Shown: in pieces, positions 21,772 to 33,476 of the stretch
Position numbering within the stretch: position 1 is the stretch's first letter
How the letters are laid out: each line of letters begins with the position of its first letter
Origin: Sesamum alatum
Lineage: Eukaryota > Streptophyta > Magnoliopsida > Lamiales > Pedaliaceae
DNA: 64,000 bases
Direction: 5' to 3'
Assembly: GCA_034509735.1 (NCBI GenBank)
Contig: JACGWO010000010.1
Span: 7,267,193 to 7,331,192 of the forward strand
Program-made: the position numbers and the translations under genes
Notes under the pieces: generated by a model
Database searches by the model: none
What the model saw: the letters and a program-made list of their open reading frames with translations, nothing else
What the model was told of the DNA's origin: nothing

Positions 21772-21945
21772 TGATGGGCTCCGGCTTGCTGACGGGCTTA
21801 GGTCTGTGCTTCTGTTGATGGGCTTCGACCCTACTGACGGGCTCTAATCTATACTCATGCTGATGGGCTTTGGCCTTTACTCTTGCTGATGGGCTCCGAC
21901 CTTGCTGACGAGCTTCGACCTGTGCTCCTACTGATGGGCTTCAAC
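21772..21945 (+). repeat. Minisatellite before the 3' LTR of the gag-only element
   Basis: TGATGGGCT / TGACGGGCT words recur with alternating spacing of about 19 and 26 bases (a roughly 45-bp composite unit, about four copies). It occupies the same structural position as the 5318-5766 array in the Tat element but has an unrelated sequence. Confidence 0.75.
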
Positions 21946-22321
21946 TTGCGTCATTTCGGACAAGCTTCAACTTGTGAACTTGTTGGTAGACTCTGACCTA
22001 CCTCACTAAATAGTCGACCCACAATGGGTTACGCCTTGTACTGCTCCATAAGTAGGTTGTACCTTGCATCGCCAGGTTTGACTCATCTCTCTATTTATTG
22101 CAATTATCACTTACCTTTTTATAGATATACACTGATCTCCCTAATTCTTCATCCTTGTATAAGTTGTCTTTAGCCAACAAGACTGTCTTTCATTAGCATA
22201 ATAAAGCAGAAGCCCAAATAGCCTAGCAGGACTTTCCCTACTGGATTAGCATGGACAAAAATCTTTTCTTTTACAGGACTATTTCCTATTCCAGCAGTCC
22301 GACACCAAGACTCACACTCCC

Positions 22322-22336
22322 AAAGGGAGGGGGGAG
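22322..22336 (+). promoter_or_regulatory. Polypurine tract
   Basis: AAAGGGAGGGGGGAG directly before the TGATGATG start of the right LTR. Confidence 0.8.
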
Positions 22337-23080
22337 TGATGATGCCCTCTTAAAATTCTTCAAAGCCCAAAAATAAGGAAGTGGTCCCCGACCGAGTAGC
22401 CTAGTAGGTCGGGCCCTATTGTCCCATGAGCAAGATACTAAAGCCCATAACATGCTCTATCCTTACTAACCTGGCAGGACCAAGAAACAAGCCCAATCCA
22501 ACAAGGTGATTCATTATACAGTAGGGATGACACGTCACACAGGTCGCTGACACCTCAAGACACGTCATACTAAAAGATCTCCAAGTAATCCGGTTGAAAT
22601 TAACTCTTTAAGCAACAAGTAACAGATCCTCGAATTCTCGGACAGATTGGGTAAGACTCGGTCAAAAGGTCATATCTTCATCTAGATAAGTCAAAACACA
22701 AACTGATTTGTTTTATTGTGTAGCTAACACATACAACTTTCTAGCGTTGTATGATTCACCATAACCACTTTCATGGATCTTACTCCACAGTCGCCTATAA
22801 ATTGACTCTTTGTGCATTCTAACTCTCATCCTCTCTCGATTTTTAAGCTACTTTTAGCTCACTTTTTGCACTCCACACGATTTTCATCACTTTAGTATCA
22901 TATTTAACAATTATTTCACATTGATTCAAGTTTCCCTTTATCACGTTAGTAAGGACATTATTCACTTAAGCATTGAAGTGCTAACCCCTGTTTTGCAGGT
23001 TAGTCCTACTTTGATCTTAGGATTTTCATGAAGATTTTCCGACCATTGTGGTGCTGCTGGACTCCGATACACATTAATCA
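22337..23080 (+). repeat. Right LTR of the gag-only element
   Basis: Starts TGATGATGCC and ends ATTAATCA, with TGAT/ATCA termini like the Tat LTRs. Followed by the remainder of the interrupted RVT_3 fragment. Confidence 0.82.
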
Positions 23081-23084
23081 TTAA

Positions 23085-23170
23085 TAAGCTCGCTTATGCT
23101 GGAGATGATTTCTCACCTTTGGGACTGATTTGTGCAGATATTAAGGTACCAACAACTACTTTTCTTTAAT
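23085..23170 (+). pseudogene. RNase H-like (RVT_3) gene fragment, right part
   Basis: NKLAYAGDDFSPLGLICADIK follows the right LTR and completes the domain begun at 19081-19312. The two parts join near EYL / INKLAYAGDDF when the retroelement is taken out. Confidence 0.55.
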
Positions 23171-23759
23171 GAGAAAGGTTAGATCCAGTGACAAGGGGTT
23201 GGAGTCATTATTGTAATGCTTACTACTATTGTCTGGTTTTTTCAGCTTCAATGAATGATTTTCCTGTAAAAACAAAGCACTTGATTAAAGCACACTAAAT
23301 TTTTCTAAGCACAACAAATAAAGAAATTGATTCAAGCGCAAATAGTTTCTTAGAAGTAATTTCTAGACAATATACATTTAAAAAACATAATTATTCAGTA
23401 ATTTCTACCAATCATGCAAACTCCCACTTGGTTAATCAACCAACATAATCTTGATAAATATGCTTGATTCAATCCGTCGGTTGCTCATGATTTGTAGCGA
23501 GCATTTGAGAATGACCAAATCTTTGTAATGATCATGTTAATTGTTTTAAAAAATATGTGAAAATTAACTCATCCCCACTAGGAAAAAATAGTCATGTCCC
23601 TCTCAAACTCCTCTTTGTCTCCCTCTTGTGGTCTCCCAACAGTCACCGGCGGACCCCACCGAAGGAAGGGGAACGAGTCTCCGCCTCCGCCTCCTTTAAG
23701 TTTTTTGTTTTTGCTTCCCTTGCTGAACGAGTCAGTGGAAACTCGTAATTGCTTCAAAA
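23171..23759. other. Spacer and presumed 5' leader of the L1 element
   Basis: AT-rich to about 23580, then GC-richer and pyrimidine-rich sequence (CCTCCGCCTCC) that is probably the 5' untranslated part of the following LINE. No gene recognised. Confidence 0.4.
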
Positions 23760-25010
23760 CCAAAAATGTCTCAAAGCCCGGTGGAACGCACGCTACTGCG
23801 ACTCAGGGTCAAGCACTCTGTCTACCGTGGTTGGCTCCTTTCCAGCTTCACACGCTTCCTCGGATCAGACTGTTGTATGTGGGTCTTCGCCTCGACTTAG
23901 GGTTTCCGCGCCTCAGAACCCGTTGGCCCCTGCTAGGGTTTTGCTGCAAGGTGTTACATCCCCCATCCGCCATGTAGAGCCCCCAACGGACCATGCATCA
24001 TCATCTGGCCCCCTTCCGCCATGGTTGCGCCTGAATTACCCTAGGCACCAGCACCTGCGGATCTCTACACCGAAAATATTTGCGTAAACCGTAGTTGTGA
24101 TCGCTCATCAGATATCGAGATGGTTTTACTCGATCCTCCAGGAAAGTGCTGGGTTTTATCACGCCTGACCAGCATAATAGAATAATTATCGTTAAGCCTA
24201 TGAGGGAAATGGTTGAAGTCGACGCAAAATGTTGGAACACTATGGCTATAGGATATTTCTTGGGGTGTCGCCCGTATTTCTATCACCTGGAGGCCTACGT
24301 TAAATCTCAATGGCCGGCAGTGAAGGAAGTGGTTGATTCGGCAAATGGTTTCTATTTCTTTATCTTTCAGACTGAGGTCGCCCAAGACGATGTTATAGGG
24401 GAGGGCATTGGTTATTCCAGGGGCAGCCCATTTTCTTGCAGAAGTGGCACCCGGGCATGCTATTAGAGAAACGCACGCACCAACAGATACCGTTATGGGT
24501 CAAACTACGCAATCTTCCGATGGAATATTGAACGGTTGATGGCTTAAGTGTGGTGGCTAGCGGCATTGGCGACCCGCTTTACCCTGGCTCGATCACCCGA
24601 AGCTATGCATGCATCAATTACCCTAAGGTTTGCGTATTGGTGGAACTTGTTCAGGTGCCCCTAAATAGTTGGTGTTAGTTCACCCAGGAGCCGAGGGCGC
24701 AAGTGCTCTTTGTCACATATCGGTGGAATATGAATGGCTCCCATCCGGGTGTGAGTCCTTTTGTGCCTTGGGTCATAAGGCGGACCGTTTTCCAGCCGCA
24801 ATCAGACCGTCCAGGGCGTCCCACCCTATGCAAGTTTATGTTCCGAAATCGACTGGGCCTCCACATCCCCCGCCTGCTGGACAGCCTTCCACACCGGCCT
24901 GTGCCAAGGGTCAGGAATCATGGTTTTCAATCATTTCTATGCTCTTGCTAGGATCACTGATGATTTGTCTGAGGGTCCCAACAGTAGCAGCCCTTTTTCT
25001 GTTGTAAATG
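23760..25010 (+). pseudogene. LINE ORF1 (DUF4283-type), decayed
   Basis: LINE ORF1 proteins bind the element RNA. Recognition rests on the segment at about 24430-24650: WHPGMLLEKRTHQQIPLWVK, then LRNLPMEY, a stop, then DGLSVVASGIGDPLYPGSIT and INYPKVCVLVELVQVP. This is the conserved DUF4283 pattern (plant L1 ORF1). Upstream the frame SSPRLRVSAPQNPLAPARV (from about 23880) fits the usual low-complexity N-terminal region. A zinc knuckle would be expected after it but is only vaguely seen (SLCHISVEYEW..., 24700-24790). Stops and several frame changes disable it. It ends next to the ORF2 start at 25008. Confidence 0.65.
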
Positions 25011-28000
25011 ATTAGTCTAGCCACGTGGAATGTCTGGGGTCTCAATAGACTAGACCATCAAAGTGCGGTCATTATTGGTTTGCTGGATACTAGGGTTGCT
25101 TTCCATAATGTAGCGGCGGTGCAAGAGTGTATCCCTCCTCATTGGAATTGGTTTTATGATTACTCGCAGGGGCCCGACACTAGAATCTGGACTAGATAAA
25201 ACCCAATTGACTTGGACGTACACATTCTCAACTCCCTAGACCACATGATCCACTATCGATTAGTGAGGCGATCGACGCATAAGTCCTTCGTTCTCTTGGT
25301 TGTATATGCAACAAACAAACTGGGGAATCGACGCCATTGTGGGATATTATTGGCGGCTTGGCACCTGACCTTGAAGATGAGCTATGGTTACTTATGGGGG
25401 ATTTCAACTGTGTTCTTAATGAAAGTGAGGTTTGCAATGTTTCGGTGGAAAACGAGTTAGCCATCAAGAATTCTCCAATTGTCTATTGGGTTTGGGCTTG
25501 CACACACTCCTCGCATAGGGTTTGTCCTTCACATTGCACAATCGCAGCTTGGGCCCCAAAAGCTTGTGGAAACTCTTCGACCAAGTTGTGGGTAATGATA
25601 CTTGGTTCACCTCCTGGCCGGCCAACTCCTATCATTATTTTGCGCAGTGAATGTTCGACCACTGCCCATTGACTTCAACGAAGGGACGTGAGTACTTCTA
25701 TTTTGATAATTATCTTGGTAACGAACCTGATTTCCTTCAGGTGGTTTAGCGTACCGGTTCCCTATGATTCATGGAGTTTTTGATGTACGCCGTTGTCTAG
25801 AAATTAAAAGCCCTCAAATATCTGTTTGCGCTGACTAGGACAACGCAAGGGGAACTTAACACTCAATGTTCAAGAGGCGGCACAATTCCTGCAGCAAATT
25901 CAGACGTTGCAGCAAGAGTTTCCAACAGTGAGGTTGTTTTAGGAGGTCAAGAACTTCTGTCGACTTATCTATTCTTGAGTAGTCCAACAATAGGTAGCCA
26001 TGTTGCAACAACGTGCTAAGATATGATGGCTCAAGGAGGGTGACCAGTGCACGAGATTATTTTTTCAGAAAGTCGCAGTGTAGCGGGCTAGAAGACAAAT
26101 CTGTTAGCTCCAATCCCCCATCAACGACACAGTGATTGAACAACACCTTATTGTGCAGGAGCTCGTGTGCTGGTATTCTGACTTGTTGGTAGCCAAACTG
26201 ATTATCGGAGCCTCCAATCGACCTATTTGCAGCCTTTCCTCACGGGAGTCAAAGCGGAAGGATGTGCGGCCCTTTTGGTCAAGGTCACTGATGAGGAGAT
26301 TCAAGAGGCAACTTTCTCTATTGATGACGACATGGCCCCGGGCCCTAACGGATATTCGGCTTGCTTCTTCAAAAAATCCTAGAGAGTGGTGGGCGAACTC
26401 ATTCTATGTGCTGTTAAGGATTTCTTCGATGTTGGCCGGATGCTTCGGCAAATCAATCAACTTTTCTCGTTTTGGTGCCTAAGGTGCTAAACCCAGTCAT
26501 GGCTACAAACTTCAGATCGATCGCATGCTGTAACGTCCTCTACAAAATCATTTCGAAAGTCTTAGCGAGCCAGCTTAAGAGGGTCCTTAACAAACTGGTA
26601 GCAAGCAGCCAAACGACATTCATCCCGGGATGCAACATCAGCGACAACGTGTTGTTAGCCCAAGAATTGCTTCATGGGTACAATCAGAGCCACATTTCTT
26701 CTCATTATGTCATGCAGATTGATATCCGAAAGGCTTTTGATTTTGTCCAATGGGATTTCTTGCTTGCCACTCTCTTGTTGATGGGCTTTCCTGATTTTGT
26801 TCGATGGATTGAGCAGTGTGTTTCTACGCCCTCGTACTCTATCCTCCTCAATGGGTAGCCACACGTCTTCTTTAAGGGAACTAAGGGGCTGCGCCGGGCA
26901 GACCTTATCTCCCCTACTTATTCGTCCTCATCATGGAAATGCTGCACGCTATACTCATGATTGTGGGTTTTCAATTCCACTTGAGGTGCTCGGATACTGG
27001 TTTACGTATGTTGAGTTTTGCTGATGACATCCTACTGTTCTGCAAGGCGGACGCTCGATCGGCGGAAAACCTTCGCTTTGCCATAGATGAATTTTCCCAC
27101 CTTTCAGGGTTGCATCCAAATGACGGGAAAAGTGTCGTTATCCTGTCTCGTTCGGCTGCCTTACAAGTCGCAACCATTTGTATTGTCGTGGGCTTTTTGG
27201 AAGGCTCTCTTCCTTTTAAATACCTCGGCATGCCGCTCATTTCCTCGCGTCTTTCGATGGAGATTGCAAGCCACTATTGGACAAGGTTGAGACACGTGTT
27301 GCCGCTTGGGGAAGCAAGCACTTCTCCTTCGCCGGTAGGCTCCAGCTCGTCAAGTCTGTCTTTTCTACCTACCACATTTATTGGTCGTCGGTCTTCATCC
27401 TCCCCAAGGGTGTCACTGTTGCCATTGAGCGATTACTATGAAGGCTGGGCTGGGAATGAGAATCACTTCACAGCCAGAGTGGCCTGGAATCGTGTATGTC
27501 TACCAAAGCGGGCCGGGGGGCATTCTTCCAATTACAACAATGAACAAAGGACTTATTTGAAAGCACCTATGGTCCATCACTCAAAAGGATTGCACTTCAA
27601 TTGGGATCCAATGGATTCTTGCCTACCGCATCAAAGATCAATCTCTATGGTCTATTAGCAGCGGGAGTGGGAGTTGGTGTTGGAAAAAAATCTTGCGTTT
27701 ATGTGCTTCATTGCAACCAGTTATTTAGTTTGTCCTAGGTAATGACAGTGATATAAAGCTATGGTTGGACCTATGGCATCCCATGGGCATTCTCGTTCAG
27801 CATATTCTACATGGGCCGTAAATTTTGGGGCTACAAAGAGAGGCGACGCTAGACGCGGTAATCACGAACGAGCGTTGGACCTGGCTGCCTTCTCGATCAC
27901 CCAATACTGCAACTATTATTGACGAGCTCCCGACCATCAAGGGAGGGATGGATTGAATGTTGTGGCGGACGTCTATGGGACTTTTCTCAATGATACATGC

Positions 28001-28440
28001 ACGATGGCTCTTCCTTTCCTCCGAGCCCCCAATTCCGTGGGCACCTTTGCTACAAGGCCCTTTCAAGATCCCCCAGAATTCTTTCATTCTCTGGCTTGCG
28101 ATTCAGGAGTGTCTCCCAACCTTGACAAGTCTTGGTTTTCTCATTTGGAAACATTCTGTTGCTTATGCGACGAGCTAGTGCTGGAGATGCACTCCCACCT
28201 CTTCTTCAGTTACAGTTTCTCTCGAATGCCTTGTCCTGCTACGGCCCGGAGTTCGCTTTGTTTGGCCATGGAGTAATTGGCAAGAAGGGGTCGCAGGTGC
28301 CAGTTGTAGTTGGCGTGGAAGACACTTATTCAAAGCGGCTAGTCAATCTACCCTTGCGTCACTCGTTTACCACATCTGGCAGGAGTGGAACAAGCGTATT
28401 TTTCGGAATGTTCGATCCTCCCAGACTCTGTTGTTAGGTT
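25008..28440 (+). pseudogene. LINE ORF2 (endonuclease, reverse transcriptase, zf-RVT), decayed
   Basis: ORF2 nicks DNA and reverse transcribes the element RNA. It starts MISLATWNVWGLNRLDHQSA, the conserved start of plant L1 endonucleases, followed by the LLMGDFNCVLNESEV motif at about 25388. The RT begins near 26470 (KVLNPVMATNFRSIACCNVL, YKIISKVLASQLKRVL), continues with QIDIRKAFDFVQWDFL (first catalytic Asp region), and has the active-site segment LSFADDILLFCKAD at about 27010. The SGLHPNDGKSVVILS segment then follows. The 3' part to 28440 corresponds to the zf-RVT region but is heavily shifted. There are many stops, so only the domain order is preserved. Family usual length is about 1,200-1,350 residues; the nucleotide length here is consistent with that. 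Confidence 0.78.
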
Positions 28441-28610
28441 GATAGTTGAGCAGGTCCGTTTGGTGATTATTAGTGCAGAATTGAAGGAGAAACTCCAGTC
28501 GGGGGTCCTCTATAGGATTTGGCAAATTGCCTGGCACTGATCTCAGCCGCTTTGGCTTTATACTCTTTTTTCCTCTTAATGCAAATTACCTTCTTCCAAG
28601 AAAAATAATG

Positions 28611-28859
28611 TGTAAAATTCAATTACCATTAAGCTATCAATTATCACGAAATATATTAATAATAACCATATATCAAATAAAATATAAGAATAAGCTATTG
28701 TGAATTTTAAATATTTTCCTACATTCAGTAAATGAGACTTTTGATCGTAATTTTAGAGCCTATAAATAGATTAGTTCAATTTGTATTGATAGAAGAAGAG
28801 ATAAAATGAGAATACTTTCTTTTTTTTTTTTATCAACTCTAATTATATTTATTTCATAA
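28611..28859. other. AT-rich spacer
   Basis: No gene or repeat recognised. Confidence 0.4.
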
Positions 28860-28868
28860 TATAAACTA

Positions 28869-29209
28869 TGGAGAAATTGCAGTGTATGTCCCATAACTTA
28901 CCACATTTGCAATTTTGGTCCCCTTTTTTTGGGACTCAACAAATTTAGTCTCACAAGTCCAAAAAAGTTGCAATTTACGTCCCATTAACACTTTTCTTTA
29001 AATTATTAACAGAAGGAGCATGTGCCAAGCACATGCTCCATTAACTTTGTTTCTTCAATTAACGGTCCATGAACAATTTAACGGAAATTGTTGATGGGAT
29101 GTAAATTGCAACTTTTTTGGACTTGTGGAACTAAATTTGTTAAGTCGTAAAATAATGGGACAAAAATCACAAATAAGGTAAGTTATGAGATGTAAATTGC
29201 AATTTTCCT
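28869..29209. mobile_element. Miniature inverted-repeat element with 9-bp TSD (MULE-type)
   Basis: 341 bp, flanked by a perfect 9-bp duplication TATAAACTA (28860-28868 and 29210-29218). Ends are inverted: TGGAGAAATTGCAGTGTATG on the left and, on the other strand from the right, AGGAAAATTGCAATTTACAT; similarity extends inward through CCCATAACTTACC and TTTTTTGGACTTGTGG-type words. The middle has a short palindrome around GCATGTGCCAAGCACATGC. No coding capacity. A 9-bp duplication points to Mutator-type transposition. Confidence 0.82.
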
Positions 29210-29218
29210 TATAAACTA

Positions 29219-30660
29219 CATACATAAAAAATATGACTTTGTGTTATGACGAAAGGAAGAGATATAAAGAGTATATATATTGCTAAGAGCATAAGTGGGA
29301 TAAAAAAAAAAAAATACTTTTTAGTCCTTTTATGATTCATTTTCTTACCAATCATGTAAACCAAAAATAGTATAATTTAATTGGCATAATATTAACAATT
29401 TCAATCAATTAATCAATCCAAACACAATATAAATCAAGAAGGGCAATTAATCATTTTTTATCTAACTATTCTAATCTAATCCCATGTCCATATTCCTATC
29501 AGGGCCTGTTTACTATTTTGTATGGGATAAGCATGGGAAATATTAACTTGTGATCATATTTGGCACAAGTTGGTATGTGACTATGTAGCTCACTATTTAC
29601 TTGCTTCAATTAGCTTGAGGATAAATAAATTGTTACCTTAATAATCCGTTCACTACTATTGAAAAACACATAGATTATGATGTTCATTTACATTTTTGCC
29701 CATTAATAGGACAAAAAGTCACATGGCAATATTATCTAAAACCTCACATGCCTTGCATTTTTCTTTTCATCTTTGTTGAACAGACATTTTCTTTCATTTC
29801 CGTAATGCTGGACAAAACTCCATTCATGGAGATTTCAAAAAATACATGATCCTTTGTAGATTGCTTTCTATAGAAAAAGATAAAAAAATAAAAATCCATC
29901 CAATTCCAGGTAATTGATTCATCAAGTTTTTTGTACATATAATCAGTAGCGGGAAATTTCTTTAGAACAAGTAAAATAGTTTAAATAAGGACTTTCATAG
30001 GTGTTAATTAGTGGGTATTGTGTTTGATAGTTGTTAATTACTATTTTCTTAGCAACTTTTAAGTATCACACATAACCTTTTTATGCTAAGTTGTGTATTT
30101 CTACGTTTGAGCCTTTGAGTTGTTTGATTACCAAACTCAAGGATTTACTGTTTGGTTCCTAAAAATAGAGGAGAATGTATATATATATATATATATATAA
30201 TCTCATATACAGAATGTGCTTCACCGATTTATTGCAAAAAACAACTACACCTTTTTTTTTTTTGTGTAACATTTGTGTACTTGAGTTGCCCTTCTGTTAG
30301 CATCTAGAATATCTTATATATAGTTGGATACTTGCTACAAGATTTTTCGAAGAGTGGAAAAACACCAATTTTTATCGATAAAGCGACCCTTTTAGCGAAA
30401 GTAATTCTTTTTTTTTTTTATGTTCTTATTGTTTTTCCCCATATCTTTCTTTAATTTGTTACATGTTCCACATAACTAAATATGGACATTACAGTGTATC
30501 TAACATGGAAGAATAGGTTATTGCTTCATTGATATTTGTTATTTGGTACTACGTGCACGATTGTTAACTTGTTTGTCTAATTGCTGTTAGATTTTAATGG
30601 TTGACTACTTTTTGTTGTTGTTGTTGGTCATGATGTTAGGTTTTAGTTTCTCAATAGTGC
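29219..30660. other. AT-rich spacer
   Basis: No gene recognised. Contains a (TA)n tract near 30178-30199 and a short GGGCCTGTTTACTATTTTG stretch at about 29510 that resembles a miniature-element terminus without a partner. Confidence 0.4.
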
Positions 30661-30667
30661 AACACTA

Positions 30668-31209
30668 TGGCTAAATATGGCCGCACCTATCCTGATCCTC
30701 CACCAGCTAATTCACCCTGCTGGATCATGGACGAGTTGCACAACACAAGCGTCATCAGATGTGCAATCGTACTTGCACTTCTGTGATTTTGGAATGCAAA
30801 TTGTATAGCGGACTTCTTGGACTTCATCCAATCTAGGAAGACGGTTCTGTGGTGGCCAGGATCAAGTATTCGTTCCTTATGATTGAATAATCTAATTTCA
30901 TTTTTAAATTGTTCCTTGGGAACAGATAATTCCAAATTAGCTTAAGGCTGAATATATTCTCCAAAGTACCTAACTTGTTACATTATGTTGTAGGCATCTT
31001 CTGTGGCACGTTCCAATAGGTGGACCCTCCTATGTGTAAGCGTATTATCGAGGTTATACCTGGATTGCTCAAGCACTCTTCGTGTTTTGAGGAGTTTGTA
31101 AAATGTTATGGAGAACGAATGGTCACCCTCGAAGCAGGACTTAAAAGGCCTCGTACTTTGCTCTTGGTTGTTATAACTTCAACAATAACTATGTCGGCAA
31201 CCGACACAT
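30668..31209 (+). other. Unrecognised coding-like stretch
   Basis: Two short segments look protein-like: one from the ATG at 30668 (MAKYGRTYPDPPPANSPCWI, stop after about 39 codons, then WNANCIADFLDFIQSRKTV), and one at 31020 (MDPPMCKRIIEVIPGLLKHS, then FEEFVKCYGERMVTLEAGL). Between them lies an AT-rich interval ending in TTGTAG that could be an intron. I do not recognise the family. A MULE-like element is inserted right after it. These may be exons of the same decayed Myb/SANT-like unit found at 33477-34190, but that is only a guess from proximity. Confidence 0.3.
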
Positions 31210-31218
31210 ACTACCGCA

Positions 31219-32879
31219 TAGGGGTGCAAGTTGAGCCGAGCCGGCTCGCGAGCTCGAGTCGAGCCTGCTCGAGCTCGAGCTCCTAGCGAGCTCGATCTCA
31301 AGCTCAACCATTTATGTTCGTGAGCTCGCGAGCCTCACACTTTTTTTTAAAATTTTTTTATTTATACATATTTTTATATATTAAGTATATTTCAATATTA
31401 TATTAAGTTTATACTAAAAGTTCACTATATATTAGAATTATTAGACAATATATCTTTTATTTTAATTTTATATAATAATAAAATATGGTATTTTTATTTA
31501 TATTGTCTAAAAACAAGTTTAAGCAATATTTTAGTAAGTTTTGATATTCTTTTTGTAAATAAAGTGTAATGCATATGAAGTTGATACACTTTTAGTAAGT
31601 TTAAGCAACAAGTGTAATGCATATGAATTTTATTGTTATAATTTAAAATCCACTCCATAAAATATATTTATTTCAAAATTCATCATATATTAGAATTATT
31701 AGTCAATAACTCATATTTCAGTCTTAGATGATATTAAAATATGATATTTTAGTTTATATTATCTAAAAACAAGTTTAATCAACAATTTAGTATGATTTGG
31801 TAAATATTGTGTAAATAAATATTTAATATAATGCATATGAATTATATCGTTATAATTTCAGTATCTACTACAACAAAATGCATTTATTTCAATATCTCAT
31901 ATTTTACTCTTAGATGATATTAAAATATGGTATTTTAGTTTATATTATCTAAAAACAAGATTAATCAACAACTTAGTACGATTTGATATTTTTTCTAAAT
32001 AAATATTTAGTACCTTCCATACGAATTTTATTGTTATATTTCAATATTCACTACAACAAAATGCATTTGTTCGAAATTCATCATATATTAGAATTATTAG
32101 TCAATATCTCATATTTTAGTTTTGAATTATATTAAAATATGGCATTTTAGTTTATATTATCTAAAAAAAACTTAATCAACAACTTATCACGATTTGATAT
32201 TTTCTTTAAATAAATATTTAATACAATTCATACGAATTTTATTGTTGTATTTCAATATTCACTACAACAAAATGCATTTGTTTCGAAATTCATCATATAT
32301 TAGAACTATTAGTCAATATCTCATATTTTAGTTTTAGATGATATTAAAATATGGTATTTTTGTTGATATTATCTAAAAACAAGCTTAATCAACAATTTAG
32401 TATATTTCGATATTTTTTTTGTAAATACATATTAATACAATTCATATGATTTTTATCGTTATAATTTCAATATCTACTACATCAAAATGCATTTATTTCA
32501 AAATTCACCATATATTAGAATTATTAGTCAATATTGATATTTTTGTTTTAGATGGTATTAAAATATGGTATTTTGGTTTATATTATCCAAAATATGGTTA
32601 ACTCTTTTCATCATATTGCTTTTTTTTTTTTTTTTTTTGCTTCTTGTGAATGTTTTTTTCTTGATTCTTATTTAAATTTTTGAATAATCTATATTTTTTT
32701 ATTTTTATGTTATTTTAGGAAAAAAAAAAAATAACCAAACTCGAGCTCGGCTCGTTCGCGAGCTCGTGAGCTCGTGATCTACGGGCTCGAGCCTGTTCGA
32801 TGCAGGCTCGCCGAGCTCGAGCTCGATCACCTGAGCTCGAGCTCAGATTTTTGGCCGAGCTCGGCTCGTTTGCACTCCT
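31219..32879. mobile_element. MULE-like non-autonomous element with GC-rich arms and AT-rich tandem array
   Basis: 1.66 kb with a perfect 9-bp duplication ACTACCGCA (31210-31218 and 32880-32888). The terminal arms are inverted: AGGGGTGCAAGTTGAGCCGA on the left and, from the right on the other strand, AGGAGTGCAAACGAGCCGAG. They are made of GAGCTCG-type words for about 110 bp on the left and 135 bp on the right. Between the arms is about 1.2 kb of AT-rich tandem repeats. No transposase. The 9-bp duplication fits Mutator-like transposition; the enzyme source is unknown. Confidence 0.83.
31420..32600. repeat. AT-rich tandem array inside the MULE-like element
   Basis: About six diverged copies of a roughly 200-bp unit (spacing ranges from about 200 to 260 bp). 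The landmark ATATTAGAATTATTAG recurs at about 31429, 31688, 32086, 32297 (one change) and 32510, with TGATATTAAAATATGGTATTTT and ACAACAAAATGCATTT in each unit. Confidence 0.8.
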
Positions 32880-33476
32880 ACTACCGCAGTCGCTAATTAG
32901 CTGGAAATAACCATTTCATCCCGCTTGTACTAAGTGAAATGTTGTGTTATGTTATTTCCGTAGCATTGTGCTAATGTATCAAATTCTTTAAGAATTATAC
33001 CGTATTTAGTTTGGACGTTGTGCTTGTAGAATTTTGGATGCTTGTAAGTCTAACGACTGAAAAATAATCCCTATTTAATGTGTTCTACATAAATATGTAC
33101 CTAGTATCATCTTCGTTGATATGCGGTAATTACAATAAGATAGCAAATTGGGACCCGAATTTTTATTTATCATGTCGAAAGGATTTCAGACAATTCAAAA
33201 TCAAATGAGACGACCAGAACACCATATTGGTTTGACATATGTATTTTTGGATTTGGTGGTTGATTATTATTAATGTTTGTGCACATATATATTCATCATC
33301 TACCTACCCATATTTAATGTACATTGTCCTAAATTTTCCTTTATATATGATGCAGTTAGTAGCAAGGGCAGACATAAGAAGTCTAAGTACCTCACTTTTT
33401 CTTTGCACATATGCTATTTTGCTGCCAAAACTGTTTGAATTCAAGGAGGGAAAGCAATATGTTGCGCCCCCCAGAG

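Larger units (their letters stand above)
19314..23080 (+). mobile_element. Gag-only Tat-like LTR element (pol absent)
   Basis: Two LTRs of about 750 bp (19314-20066 and 22337-23080) enclose an internal region of only 2.27 kb. It contains a primer binding site (TTGGCGCCGTCTATGGG) next to the left LTR, a decayed gag, a minisatellite, and a polypurine tract next to the right LTR. No protease, RT, RNase H or integrase is seen on either strand. The gag is clearly related to that of the Tat element at 1272-13671, and the layout (minisatellite just before the 3' LTR) is the same. It is therefore a non-autonomous derivative that would have relied on another element's enzymes. The first ~20 bp of the left LTR and a clean target duplication could not be matched. 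Confidence 0.82.
23590..28610 (+). mobile_element. Near full-length decayed L1-type LINE
   Basis: A 5-kb non-LTR retrotransposon in plus orientation with ORF1 (DUF4283-type) and ORF2 (endonuclease, RT, zf-RVT) in order, ending near a short A-rich tail (AAGAAAAATAATG at about 28598). Many stops and frameshifts make it inactive. An imperfect similarity between AATATGTGAAAATTAACTC (about 23552) and AATAATGTGTAAAATTCAATT (about 28604) may be the remnant of its target duplication. Confidence 0.8.
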
